Of a stretch of DNA of 64,000 bases, positions 38,101 to 47,872 are shown piece by piece. The notes under the pieces are model-generated. The model was not told the origin of the DNA. It worked only from the letters and a program-made list of their open reading frames with translations, and searched no databases. This DNA is from Synanceia verrucosa (taxonomy: Eukaryota > Chordata > Actinopteri > Perciformes > Synanceiidae), in the NCBI GenBank assembly GCA_029721515.1, contig CM056550.1, forward strand, positions 22,270,619 through 22,334,618, read 5' to 3'. Both the position numbers and the translations under genes were made by a program. Each line of letters begins with the position of its first letter. The first letter of the stretch is position 1.

Positions 38101-41100
38101 CGCAGCAGACATCTGGTCGTATGGCGGTCCTGTCATCTGAATGTGTGGATGCCGTCGTGTGTTTGCTTCACCATGTGCATCTGTGATGTTAAAAGAAGCA
38201 CCACAGATGGGATTAAAAGCCATGTGAGATCTGGAGTGAGAGTGTGTTTGGGTGAAACTGAAAACCCTCAAACAAACACCACACTTAACTTGCAGATGCT
38301 TTGTTGCACAGCTCCTTTTGGTTTAATACGGTGACCATTTTTTCCTAACGATGCTAAAAAAAAAACTAAAAAAAAAACATCTTGAGCTTTTCCTTAGATG
38401 TGAAAGATTTGTCTCTGAATGAAATGTAGTTGATAATTAGTGACCAGGCTGGCAGTGACACATTTTAAGAAGCTACGATTCTAAATTTGTCTTCACAATA
38501 CCTTCCATGGTTTTTTGTTTTCTTTTATAACTGAAGCAGCCATTAGGACTCATAAATAATGGAGAATCTTCAGCAGCTCAAGAGTGAGGCGTTAGGAGTG
38601 TGAGTTAGTGCGTGTCACAAATGTGTGTCTGCATTTGTGAATAAATATGAGAAGAAAGAGGGAAAAAAGTGAAGAGCAACAGTCAAACTGGAGGGCAGCG
38701 ATCGTCAGCTCTGATTATGAAATGGGAACCAGATTACAAAATGTCTTTATGTGGAGTTGAAAGATGTGTGTGGCGTGTAGATAATCTCATAACTCTCCTT
38801 TAAGGACTGCAGCTGCATTATCACATAAGTGCAGCATGATTTTTTAATGGTAATTTCTCGCTGTGGAGTACTTATTCTTCTGCTCAGCAATGACTGATGC
38901 ATACATTTTATTTTAGCCTGGAGCTTTCTGTCTAAAAATTGCTTAATGATTTTAATCGTTTCACCCAGGGGTTTTGGCATAATACTTGTCGAGGGACTTA
39001 CATACAGTATTGGCCACATTTTTTAGGGGAAGTTTCATCCGAATTCTCAGTGCAAAAATCAAAGGAGGCTTAACTGCTGCAGCCAAAATGCTCTTTTTGA
39101 AGTTCATCCAGCTGCTGACTATGCCCCTAATCCCTGCTAGTCTCAGACTGGTGGATTGATCAGTCGGCATGCAATACGTGTTTTAATGAGTTGTGTTCAG
39201 TTTGAGCTGATATTTATTGGAACCTCATAAAGCTGCAGGATGTTTGCCTTGATTTGTTTGTCTTGTGTTTTCTGCAGCCTGTGATGTTGCGTAGCAGCAA
39301 ATGCAGCTGTATCCCAAGGACATAGGACCCTCTCAGTTATTGCCCCCCCACCCCTCATTTATCCTTTCATGTTTGCTGCCACTTTCCTTTCTTTCTCTCT
39401 TTCCCCTCCAGCGTTGCGCTTCCAGCTATGTGCCGTGCAATCAGCACTTTTCTCTTAAGACATCCTTTGAGAACACTCTGAATTCAAATGGTCTTGTTTT
39501 GTATTTATTTATTTCATTCCCCTCAAGGCTCCGCTCATCCGATGCGGCGAAAAGGTGATTTGATGTGATCTGCGTCACATAACTTTCTGAGAGGAACAGT
39601 TTGAATCTTAAGCAGATGTGCTTGCCGTATACAGTGCCCCATCGAGAAACAGAAAAATGTCTGACGCTTCATTCATATCAAAAAGCAATGGGATGAAAAC
39701 AAAGCCCTGGAGCGAGACACACACAAGCACCATCATCACACCTCATGTATCCAGACTGGATTAGTAATGATGCAGGCTTGGTGTTTGGAGAGTTTACTAG
39801 AGTTTTCTAATCATGTTTTTTTTCTAAATAGAGAGCGTGTGTTTTACTGTGACACCATCAAAGCATCACTGGATGTAACAGACGCCTGAGCTACCTCATT
39901 ATCCTTACGCTGCATGGATACTCTTAAGTTCTACCCTCAATCTCCACAATTGCTGTGTAAATTGTGATTATACTGCAGTCCACAACAGCTCAGATGGAAA
40001 CACATTTGCTAGTGCTGCATTCAAAGCATTAACATGACATGGGCCTTTAATTGGTAATAGGGGAAATTGAACAAGGACTGTGTTCCCTGCTGATTTGGAT
40101 TGGCTGTGGACCATAGAGTGTATGGATGAAGTAAACATAGTGTGACGTCATTAGTGTTTTGTTTTTTGTTTTTTTTTTGCAACCAGAAGTGTTATAAGAG
40201 GTGGAGCCGAATGCAACCAAACACTGAATAAGACATTTTGAGGCTGCCTTGTCCTGAATCATCCCCTGCTTTATGGTCTATTTGATACTAAATGAAATAA
40301 TTTACTAAATAACATCATTCTGTATTGAAGATGACTTAAAACTAGAGCTTAAGACCATAAACTTCTGTGTTTAATGAGGTAATAAATAAAGTGGGAAGAA
40401 GGCTAAGACTTCGTTACAAGCTGATTTATTTTTGCAGCCACAGAAGTCGCCCCCTGCTGGCTGTTAGAAATAATGCAATTTCCAGGTACTTCACTTTTCT
40501 GAACCAGAGGTCAGAGATCTTTTTTTTTTTAATAATTAATTTTTTTTTTTAACTAGTTTTAACATCTATCAAAACAAGGAAGACAAGGAAAAGGCAGGTT
40601 AAGATACAAACACTGTCACAAATTGTAAAAAAGAAGAGTAGGGAAGACAGGCTGTGGGTGTGGCACGTTTCAGTAGAGTAGAGACCAGTGAGCCCACTTG
40701 TCTCTACTTTCGACAAAATATAAGCTCAACAAAAGTTCACATGCACTAGTGATCATTTTCCTCCTCAAAGTTCATCTTCCATCCTTTTCGTCTTCCTCCA
40801 CCAGGTATCATCCGTCTGAGCGAGGGCTTTCATGATCGATACCCAGTGGAGGACTACCTGGACTTGTTCGATCAGGCTGCTTACCAAATCCAGGGCAACC
40901 TCACAGCTAATGGCAGTGGAAGCCCCAGCCGCCCTAACATCATCATAGGTAAGCGAAGTCACCTCACATTGATAGTAAATACTGTACATTATCATTTACA
41001 GTTTAATTTGAGATAATGTTTGTGTTGCCTGTGAGCATGAACATGTACTTTTCATGCCATCTGGTAACAAATGCCGAGTGCAGATGGAAAGCTGAAAATA

Positions 41101-44100
41101 AAACACTGATGGTAAAAGCACCAGTAAACAAGGCGTGCAAGGGTCAAAGCTGCAGGATCTGTAATGTAGAAAATATTTTGTGGATGGTTTATTTGGGCTG
41201 CCCATTAATGAAAATGAGCCACAGTAACTGCTGCATCTGGTAGCAAGAAAGGTTGAGTCACTTTTTGTGGTGTCTTTATAGACTCTGGTATTCCCCAGTT
41301 TAAGCTTTTAAGCATATCCACTTTGATACTTTCCATTCAATCTGTATCAAGCGCACTAGTTTACACAGTTTAATCCCAATCTTAACGTCTGCCCCTCCAG
41401 AGGTTTGTTATAAAAGTCCCCAAATGTCCCAGATCTATTCTAAGGATCTGAATGAGGACATATTTTAATGGATTGGTGTTGCTGTCTTTCTGCAACGTGA
41501 GTGAGACGTCTTCTCTCTGGCTGATATTAAATTTCTTCAGATAAACTTTCATGTCAATAACTTAACCTAATTAATTTAGTTTTGAACCAGGACCTTGGTT
41601 ATTTGGATCAAGCAGCTCCTGAAACGTAAGATGTGTCAGATTTTGTTGGCTACAGGTGTCATTTCAATGCATCAGACGCATATTTCATCATCAACGTACG
41701 TCTGTTCCAATAAAGCATCTTTGAGCTGCATTCGTAGGAAGCCAACACAACAAGACATGGTTAAGCGCTAGACCATATTAGTTACTCAGGTCATGTATCT
41801 GCGCTGGGATCTGCGTGACGAACGTGGACTCTGACAGCACTTGGTGCCCTCGACAGGCTGCAGCCGATAGCGTTTACCTCGGGGAGATCTGTCACAGCAT
41901 CACTTGCCTGGAACTTCACTTGTAATCTCGCCTGCAATATTACAAAGCTGCTATTAAAGCAGCAGGTAGTGAGGCTGAGGCACAGAGCTGCTCTGTGGCA
42001 GCCACTCTAACTCCAGCGAGTGATGGTGATTTTTAAGACATCGCTTTGTAATACCGGACTTCCTTCTGCTTCACTTAGCCACTTCACTGGAGTGCCGTAT
42101 AAAAGGGATCATTGTTTTTGTGTGTGCCAGGACGGCAATAATATCCGCAGCGGGGTGGAGAAGTCTTACAAACCTCCGTCCTCTATCTGCATATCCTGCT
42201 TCCATCCGTCTCTGTCTTTTCCCGTCATCCAAACACAATCTCAAAGAACTGCTCGGCTGCGAAGAAAAACTCATTTTCAACAATAGCCTTTTCAGACCGG
42301 ACTGAGTTGGTTCATTGAGCGCAGCTTAACGTGCCGCTCTGTTTTGTGTCCCCCTTTAAATAAATAAGTCTTGTAAAGGATGAGGGGGGGGGGGGCTGTG
42401 CCAAAGCCCCGCTCAGTATTCACACCATGCCTTGGGAGAGCCCAGCAAGGTGCAGGCCTGTGGCCAGGATCTGGGGCTTCTGACTCTCTTCAACAGCCCG
42501 CCAACACCAGAGGCACGCCAGTCCGGCTCCGCCATTTGTACACCCTATTACAGCCTCTCCCTGTGGAGCAAAATAAGCCCTTTTAATGGACACCGAGACC
42601 TTTAAATAGACTTGATCACAGCGTGTATTATTTCAAGCGTAACAGCATTAGCATGAGATATAGTTTCACTCTCACTGTATGTTGTCATCACAGAAAATAG
42701 GTCCTGGCTATCATCCCTTTCTGTGAGGAAGCGAGGCAGATAAGGCCCGTGTTGTGTTCTCTCCAAATACATCACAGCTTCTCTTCACAGATAAGAGGAT
42801 AATGAAGGCACAGACAGCCTAATGAATCCTAGATATCATTTCTCAGAACAGCCTGATAAAGTTTATGCTCTCAAAATTATTTGAGAAATGACATCCTCTG
42901 ACTTGTCATGAGCACCGGTACTGTCAGTTACAGTCTTTCTGCGGTGTGACTCCCAGCTGGAGATGTCACTGCTCTTGCTTTTTTGTTTTTGTACTTGCTT
43001 TTTATTGGCTTGTCGCATGTGTGTTGAACATGCTGTGTGTGTTAGTTCCAGCCTTGAATCAAAGGTAACTGTATGAAGAAGTGCGTTTATGGCTTATTAT
43101 TGCATTTCTCCTGAAAAAAATAGAAAAATAATACAAAAATCAGGCAAATATTGGATCATACAATGACATACATTCATGCTTCTGTACTGTCAATGTCTTT
43201 TTCAAGCAGGTAACATAATTTGTCAATATATGACGACATAAAATGTAAACTATAACTGCAACTAACAACTTCTTGATTGACCTCTGCAGATTATTATCTA
43301 TTAATCAATTAATAAAAAAAAATATCCGTCACAATCGCCCAGAGATGGTGTCTTCAGTCTGGCCAACAGTCCAAAATGATATATATTTTTAGATATATAT
43401 TATATTTCAGAATATAATACAATAATAATATATCATATTACAATAATTATAATATAATACACAGAAGAAAAGCAACAAATCCTCAAAATGAAGAAGCTGG
43501 AACCAGGAAATATGTAGCATTTTTGCTTGAAAAATGACTCAAACTGTTCATGTGTATCTGTTTCTATTTGACCCACTGTGGGTGTGTTTTGCAGGAGAAG
43601 CCAGTGCATCCACCATGTGGGATAACAACGCCTGGGTTTATTTCTATGACAACACCACAGAGGGAGAGCCTCCCTTCCTCATCCAGGACTTCGTTCACGC
43701 CCTGCAGCCTGATGCCCGCTTCATCATCATGCTCAGGGATCCAGTGGAGAGGTGAAATCAGTCTCTTGTTTTAGTTGACATCTGTGCAGAAATGCACAGC
43801 AGTAACATGCAGATAAAGCTCTGACACGCTACCACCACCTTTGTGCCTCCATCATAGGTGTACACTGTGGCTACAGACAGATACTTTCCATGTTTATACG
43901 AAACAAAAGACTGTCACTGAACCTGCGTGTAACATTTCATTATTTTGAGTTGTGGTGAAGGTACTGCTGTTTAAACTGGCATTACTTCCTGCTGTTAACA
44001 CTGATTCACTTCAGAGAATGTCCCAACATGATGCTCTTTATGAACTGTTCTAGTCCTAATACTGAAAAATATTAGCCTATCCACCTGTATTCACATTCCT

Positions 44101-47016
44101 ATTAAACTGTTCAGCAGTGCTCACAATGATTATGCATGTTGCCATAAAAATATTCTCAGGATCAATATCTTTCTTCACTCCATTTCACGCAATTTTTATG
44201 CTCAGTCAGGGGCTTTTATATTCCCTTTTAGTCGCCCATCACTGATATCTCCAGCTGGAGATAAATGCTCTCTGATAAAACCTGTCAGAAGGTGGTTTTA
44301 ATGACCACTTATTCGAACAGTGTTAATCCAGTTCTACAGAAACTGTCATCTAATAGAGAATACTCAATCCTGCATTACTTCAGTACAATAGCAACACAGT
44401 CATTACATTCTCATTTTATACAGATAGATACTTCATCAATCCTGAGTGAAATTAAAGATTTTACAAATTTAATTTAGTCCTCATAATTTCTGTCTTCACT
44501 TTGCACCACTGGAAACTTTTCTGAAACAGATTCAGGAAATAGATTTTTCCATAAAATGCGAATAAAATTAGATTTACTTACAAATACTGATCTGTAAAAA
44601 CCTGCAGAGTGTTTGCTTTCTTTTTTCACGTGTTAACAGAGCATCTCTTGTCTTGCAGGCTCTACTCTGACTACCTTTACTTTGGTATTGCCAACAAGTC
44701 TGCAGAGGATTTCCACGAGAAGGTGTCAGAGTCACTGCAGCTATTCGAGGGGTGCCTTACGGAGTACACAATGCGCTCCTGTGTGTACAACACTACTGTC
44801 AATAACGCCATGCCAGTGAGTGGACCCTCCTTCCCCCTTTTGTCTCAGAGCCCCTGCAGAAAAAACACAATTTAGCGACCGGCGTATAAGCTGGTGGGAA
44901 GAAAAGAAATAGAAAAAAGGAGTGAAAAAGACAGATGGAGTGAAATCCACACTTCATTAGCACATGCTAAAGCTTGCAGGGCAGATTTTATAAAAGGGAT
45001 TGGCACTGGTGACACTGTCAAACCACCGAACAGGGCTGTGTCTGGAGACGCTCTTTGTACTGGAAAAGCAAGTTTACCAGTGCTGTGAACGTCCTTCTCA
45101 CTCACAAAGAAAGGCTGAGTCTATGTGTCAGGCAGTGCAGGGCCTCAGTGTTGGGCCCCTGGCCAGCTTTTCCCACAGAGCCTTGAGGCAGAGTGGCTGA
45201 CAAGGAGCCTGTCCTCTTTTGGCTCCCCCTCCAGGCTGCCTGATGCTCTGAGGTCCTCCCCTCTGACTGCTGCTGACAAGCTTTCCGGCCCTCCGGGAGC
45301 ATGCTCACTCTGCCGCTGGCCTAATTGTCCATCCACTAATATCTCCTCAGAGTTATTAGACCATGTGAAAAGCATTACAGCTGTCCTTACAGCGGTCTCT
45401 CATGCCTGTGGCTCCTTGATAAAAGTTTTAGAGCCAAGATTATGGTCCGAGGAGAAAAGACAAATAAACACCAGTCTGAGAACAGGATTGGCCTTCGCTG
45501 TTGCACCAAATTGATTTAACAAAGGGCAGAGTTGCTGGCCTGGCTTACAATCATTTATTCTGGATGGCCTTTCAGTTTTGCTAAAGACGCAAAAGGACAC
45601 AAAGACGATTCCTTCTTCTCCTAGTAATAAGGTATTTTGTTTACGCCTACTGTTCTGCAATGAACTGTCTCGTGGGAATCTAAAAATCCATTTCAACAAC
45701 AATTAGGCTATAGATATTCAAGTTGTGATACAAAAAGTTTTTGAAAATGTAGGCTTAACAGATCACAACAAAGAGGTGAAACCATGAAGCAAACTACAAC
45801 AACATCATAACAGTAATCATGTCAGAGTATAAAATGATTATCTGGTGCACGGGCAGGTGGTGATGCACGTTTCTGATTCTAGAGGAAACTCAGTCTTTCT
45901 CAAATCAGTCACCCACATGCCAGCACATGTTCACATGGAGCCGAGCATCACCCAGCTGTACGCAACAGTCCCCTCCCTCTCCTGTTCAAGACAATTAACC
46001 ATGCATGCTCTCCTGTGCCAGGTTTCTTAAACAGAGCTCTGTATTGATTCTCCTGTTTTGTGTTTCAGGTCAGGTTGCAGGTTGGCCTGTACATTGTGTA
46101 CTTAATGGACTGGCTCACCGTCTTCAGCAGGGAACAGATCCTGGTCCTGAGGCTGGAAGACCATGCCTCCAACAGGAAATACACAATGCACAAAGTCTTT
46201 GATTTCCTCAGCCTGGGTGAGTATAAAGCAACACATGCCAGCATATGATAAACTTTCCCACCAGCGCCTCTGAATTAACAATAAAGACAAGTGAGGATAT
46301 GTAATGTTAAATGCATTGCTTTCAGCCATGTGTGCATGTAAGTACTCAAGGGAGGTAATTAGGGTTTTCTGCTGTCTACCATGTTAACAAAGAGCAGTGC
46401 ATGTAGTGCAACAGAGAAATATGTTGATTTTGAAGTCACGTTTATCCCGCTAGCTTAAAAAAGAAAATTAAATTTCCTTCAGCTGTAGTTCTGAACTTTC
46501 TTCTACCTTCTATATTTTCAGTATCAAAGATGCCATTCCTTCCTTCTGATGTTAGTCTCAGGCCGGTGTGTGTGTGCGACAGTCAAATACAGTTTTACCC
46601 TGTGGTCTGGAAGCCCCCCTTGTCTCACTAGTTCAACCCACAGTTTAATTGCCCCAAAGCTCAGACTTAGCTCTTCAAAGAGTTGCCAACACCAGCCAAG
46701 ATGTGATTACCTCCCAGAGCGTCATATCTTCTGCTCAGAGCTGTGCTGCGACATCTCCAGAGTCCTTTACTGTATTCTTTGTTCCATTTATTCAGTGCTG
46801 CATGTGTGTTTTACAGGACGGCCGTCAAAAGAAATAGAGTCTGAGATCACAAGAAGTCCAGCTTCAAACACCAGGAGGCCGGCTGACAAAAACCTGGGGC
46901 CCATGCTGCCCATCACTAAAGAGATCCTGCGGGATTTCTACAAGCCGTTCAACGTGAAATTGGCCAAAGTGCTGCGGAACGACTCCTTCCTCTGGGAGAA
47001 CAACTCCAAACTCTGA
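34724..47016 (+). CDS. chst15: Carbohydrate sulfotransferase 15 (GalNAc 4-sulfate 6-O-sulfotransferase), complete coding span, 7 coding exons
   Basis: The family transfers sulfate from PAPS to C-6 of GalNAc 4-sulfate in chondroitin sulfate, giving the disulfated E unit; it is a type II membrane protein of the Golgi. Joining 34724-35170, 36512-36851, 40805-40948, 43595-43751, 44659-44815, 46069-46216 and 46817-47016 gives 1593 nt, or 530 residues plus TGA. Every intron is GT..AG, with phases 0,1,1,2,0,1. Visible parts: a cytoplasmic tail (1-61), one hydrophobic anchor (about 62-82, ending MASYILTG), a lumenal stem, the PAPS 5'-phosphosulfate loop GQPKCGTTD (227-235), KEPHWWTRKRFG (252-263), GEASASTMWDNNAW (from 311), the 3'-phosphate motif RDPVERLYSDYLYF (from 358), and a C-terminal block with SPASNTRRP and NLGPMLPIT. 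From memory human CHST15 is about 561 residues and aligns throughout; the fish N-terminal tail and stem are shorter. The start is the first ATG of the exon (context ccaccATGa). Possible N-glycosylation sites include NIT, NLT, NGS and NTT. The next gene downstream is cpxm2, as in human. Confidence 0.96.
35171..36511 (+). other. chst15: chst15 intron 1 of the coding region
   Basis: Phase 0 intron of 1341 bp with GTGAGT at the donor and ttttccag at the acceptor. Nothing else recognised inside. Confidence 0.9.
36512..36851 (+). CDS. chst15: chst15 coding exon 2 (residues 150-263)
   Basis: Preceded by a pyrimidine-rich acceptor (tctctgcttttccag, AG at 36510-36511) and followed by donor GTGAGT at 36852. 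It reads MFSAIPRKFLPG at the start, then NPCWYEEYTGN, LRCLP-like MRCLPYFYIIG and the PAPS-binding loop GQPKCGTTD (227-235). It ends KEPHWWTRKRFG, with the glycine codon split 1/2 across the intron. This exon carries the catalytic nucleotide-binding loop and is the most diagnostic part of the gene. Confidence 0.96.
37472..37490. repeat. (CA)n microsatellite in chst15 intron 2
   Basis: Nine to ten CA units. Confidence 0.93.
40105..40515 (+). repeat. Interspersed repeat, '...CGCCCCCTGCTGGCT...' family, copy 2, in chst15 intron 2
   Basis: Ends with gcagccacagaagtcgccccctgctggctgttagaaataatgca, then cttcacttttctgaaccagaggtc, matching the end of the copy at 24593-24895. The upstream part (agtgtatggatgaag...gtgacgtcatt, gcaaccagaagtg) fits the same family with indels and an expanded T tract. 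It ends about 290 bases before exon 3. Confidence 0.55.
40805..40948 (+). CDS. chst15: chst15 coding exon 3 (residues 263-311)
   Basis: Acceptor cttcctccaccag ends at 40804 and donor GTAAGC starts at 40949; both flanking introns are phase 1. It encodes IIRLSEGFHDRYPVEDYLDLFDQAAYQI, followed by a variable loop with two NxS/T sequons (NLT, NGS) and then NIIIG. The block RYPVEDYLDLFD matches the vertebrate family. The exon is too small to stand out as an open frame and was placed by splice sites and similarity. Confidence 0.94.
42384..42395. repeat. Poly(G) run of 12 in chst15 intron 3
   Basis: Twelve consecutive G residues, a likely length-variable site and a possible sequencing-error point. 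Confidence 0.9.
43250..43550 (+). mobile_element. hAT-like miniature element in chst15 intron 3
   Basis: Begins ataactgcaactaaca and contains the family blocks gtccaaaatgat, agaaaagcaacaaatcctcaaa, gaagaagctggaaccagg and aaaaatgactcaaactg. The middle (43380-43460) is replaced by an expanded ATA-rich tract. The right terminal repeat is missing or eroded; the recognisable sequence stops about 45 bases before exon 4. Confidence 0.6.
43376..43462. repeat. ATA/TAT-rich low-complexity tract inside the intron 3 repeat
   Basis: Irregular alternation of ATA, TAT and AAT words occupying the middle of the hAT-like copy. Confidence 0.8.
43595..43751 (+). CDS. chst15: chst15 coding exon 4 (residues 311-363)
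   Basis: Acceptor gtgtgttttgcag ends at 43594 and donor GTGAAA starts at 43752, a weaker match at position +5. It encodes GEASASTMWDNNAW, then YFYDNTTEGEPPFLIQDF, HALQPDARFIIMLRDPVE and two bases of the following arginine (phase 2 intron). RDPVER is the start of the sulfotransferase 3'-phosphate-binding motif. A hAT-like repeat ends about 45 bp upstream of the acceptor. Confidence 0.95.
43752..44658 (+). other. chst15: chst15 intron 4
   Basis: Phase 2 intron of 907 bp interrupting the arginine codon of RDPVER. Contains a weak LINE-like 3' motif. Confidence 0.9.
44418..44462 (+). repeat. Degenerate LINE-type 3' end motif in chst15 intron 4
   Basis: agatagatacttcatcaatcctgagtgaaatt resembles the 'gatactttattgatccc...ggaaatt' 3' ends of fish non-LTR elements. 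It is short and degenerate, so this is tentative. Confidence 0.25.
44659..44815 (+). CDS. chst15: chst15 coding exon 5 (residues 363-415)
   Basis: Acceptor gcatctcttgtcttgcag ends at 44658 and donor GTGAGT starts at 44816. It completes the RDPVER/LYSDYLYFG motif, then reads NKSAEDFHEKVSESLQLFEGC, CVYNTTVNNAMP. Upstream intron phase is 2, downstream phase 0. The open frame runs on to 44875 in the intron, which is not coding. Confidence 0.95.
44816..46068 (+). other. chst15: chst15 intron 5
   Basis: Phase 0 intron of 1253 bp. The part from about 45000 to 45420 is GC-richer and open in several frames, but shows no conserved protein and no fitting splice pair. Confidence 0.88.
46069..46216 (+). 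CDS. chst15: chst15 coding exon 6 (residues 416-465)
   Basis: Acceptor cctgttttgtgtttcag ends at 46068 and donor GTGAGT starts at 46217. It encodes VRLQVGLYIVYLMDWLTVF, REQILVLRLEDHASN and KYTMHKVFDFLSL, ending one base into the next glycine codon (phase 1 intron). LRLEDHASN is a conserved block of the C-terminal half of the sulfotransferase domain. Confidence 0.95.
46217..46816 (+). other. chst15: chst15 intron 6
   Basis: Phase 1 intron of 600 bp, splitting the glycine codon before RPSKE. The open frame at 46549-46816 upstream of exon 7 is intronic. Confidence 0.9.
46817..47016 (+). CDS. chst15: chst15 coding exon 7, terminal (residues 465-530 and stop)
   Basis: Acceptor gtgtgttttacag ends at 46816. 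The frame reads GRPSKEIESEITRSPASNTRRP, then KNLGPMLPITKEILRDFYKPFN and closes KLAKVLRNDSFLWENNSKL before TGA at 47014-47016. SPASN, RRP, NLGPM and ILRDFY-PFN are shared with human CHST15. The last few residues are not conserved with human, which ends soon after an equivalent tryptophan. Confidence 0.95.
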
Positions 47017-47310
47017 ACGAACCCACCTCCCCTTTTATTTCAGTAAAAAGAAACCACTGACATCAGCCAGCCTCTTCGTTTTAGCGTCGTCTCTCTCAAG
47101 TGCCCATGAAAATCTACTTTTTTTTTCCAATTTAAATTATTTTCTAAGTTATAAAAGCAGAGATGAATCAAAGATAGAAAATAGCACAAGCGAGTATGGT
47201 GATTTTGTTTGAGTGAGTGACAGTGAGTGAATGCGACGTTGGCAGGTCTTGATTGTTTTTGTTGTTTGTGAGATGTATAAAATTAAATAGTGAATTCAAA
47301 GTATTTAGCC
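47017..47310 (+). other. chst15: chst15 3' UTR with candidate ATTAAA poly(A) signal
   Basis: After the TGA the sequence is AT-rich with no further frame. ATTAAA at 47282-47287 is followed about 20-40 bases later by a GU-rich stretch (ccttgtgtcgtcattttt), a reasonable short 3' end. A canonical AATAAA lies at 47873-47878, directly after a repeat, and would give a longer UTR. Which site is used cannot be told from sequence. Confidence 0.35.
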
Positions 47311-47580
47311 TTGTGTCGTCATTTTTGAAGTTTAATTAAAAGAGAGTCCAACATTAAGAAGATGAGACATACTGTAATAGTTTTGGTCCTCTTTGTGATT
47401 CACTCTCTATATAATCTGTAGTGAGAATTAGCTGAATGAGGTGGACTGTAATGAAAGGATAAGTTTAGTGAAACAACACCACCTTCTACTGGAAACCACA
47501 CGTCACTGCAAGCTGAAAGTTGCTCTCGTTTAATACTATTGCTGATCCTAATAGCAGCAGACCAAAGCCTGAAATATAAG

Positions 47581-47872
47581 TAGGGCTGCAAGTAAAAATT
47601 ATTTCCATAATAGATTAACCTGTTGACTATTTCCTTGAATAACTGATGTTTTTTTTTGGTCTGTAAAATGTCAGAAAATTGTGAAAAAAATCACAGATCA
47701 GTGAAGAAGACAAATATTCAAATATTTGTTCTGGTCCTCAAAACTCAAAAATATTCAGTTTACAGTCGTAGATGAGTAAAGAAACCAGGAAATATTCAGA
47801 AATATTCACAAAAGGAGGATATTTTCCCTCAAACAATTCTTCAAATCGATTATCAAAATAGTTGCAGCTTTA
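47581..47872 (+). mobile_element. hAT-like miniature element downstream of chst15
   Basis: The clearest copy of the family. It starts tagggctgcaagta and contains ggtctgtaaaatgtcagaaaa, attcagtttacagtcgtagatgag and gtaaagaaaccaggaaatattca. It ends gattatcaaaatagttgcagcttta, giving imperfect terminal inverted repeats. It lies about 565 bases after the chst15 stop. Confidence 0.75.

Larger units (their letters stand above)
36852..40804 (+). other. chst15: chst15 intron 2
   Basis: Phase 1 intron of 3953 bp. It contains a CA microsatellite and the second copy of the '...CGCCCCCTGCTGGCT...' repeat. No coding exon seen. Confidence 0.9.
40949..43594 (+). other. chst15: chst15 intron 3
   Basis: Phase 1 intron of 2646 bp containing a 12-G run and a hAT-like copy close to the acceptor. 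Confidence 0.9.

Noticed and set aside
45000..45514. GC-richer stretch in chst15 intron 5, open in several frames on both strands
   Set aside because: The frames are unrelated to each other and to sulfotransferases, exons 5 and 6 join in frame without it, and no suitable splice pair was found.
46549..46816. In-frame extension upstream of chst15 exon 7
   Set aside because: The frame is open through intron 6, but the acceptor at 46816 and the glycine codon split match the family; the upstream part shows no similarity.
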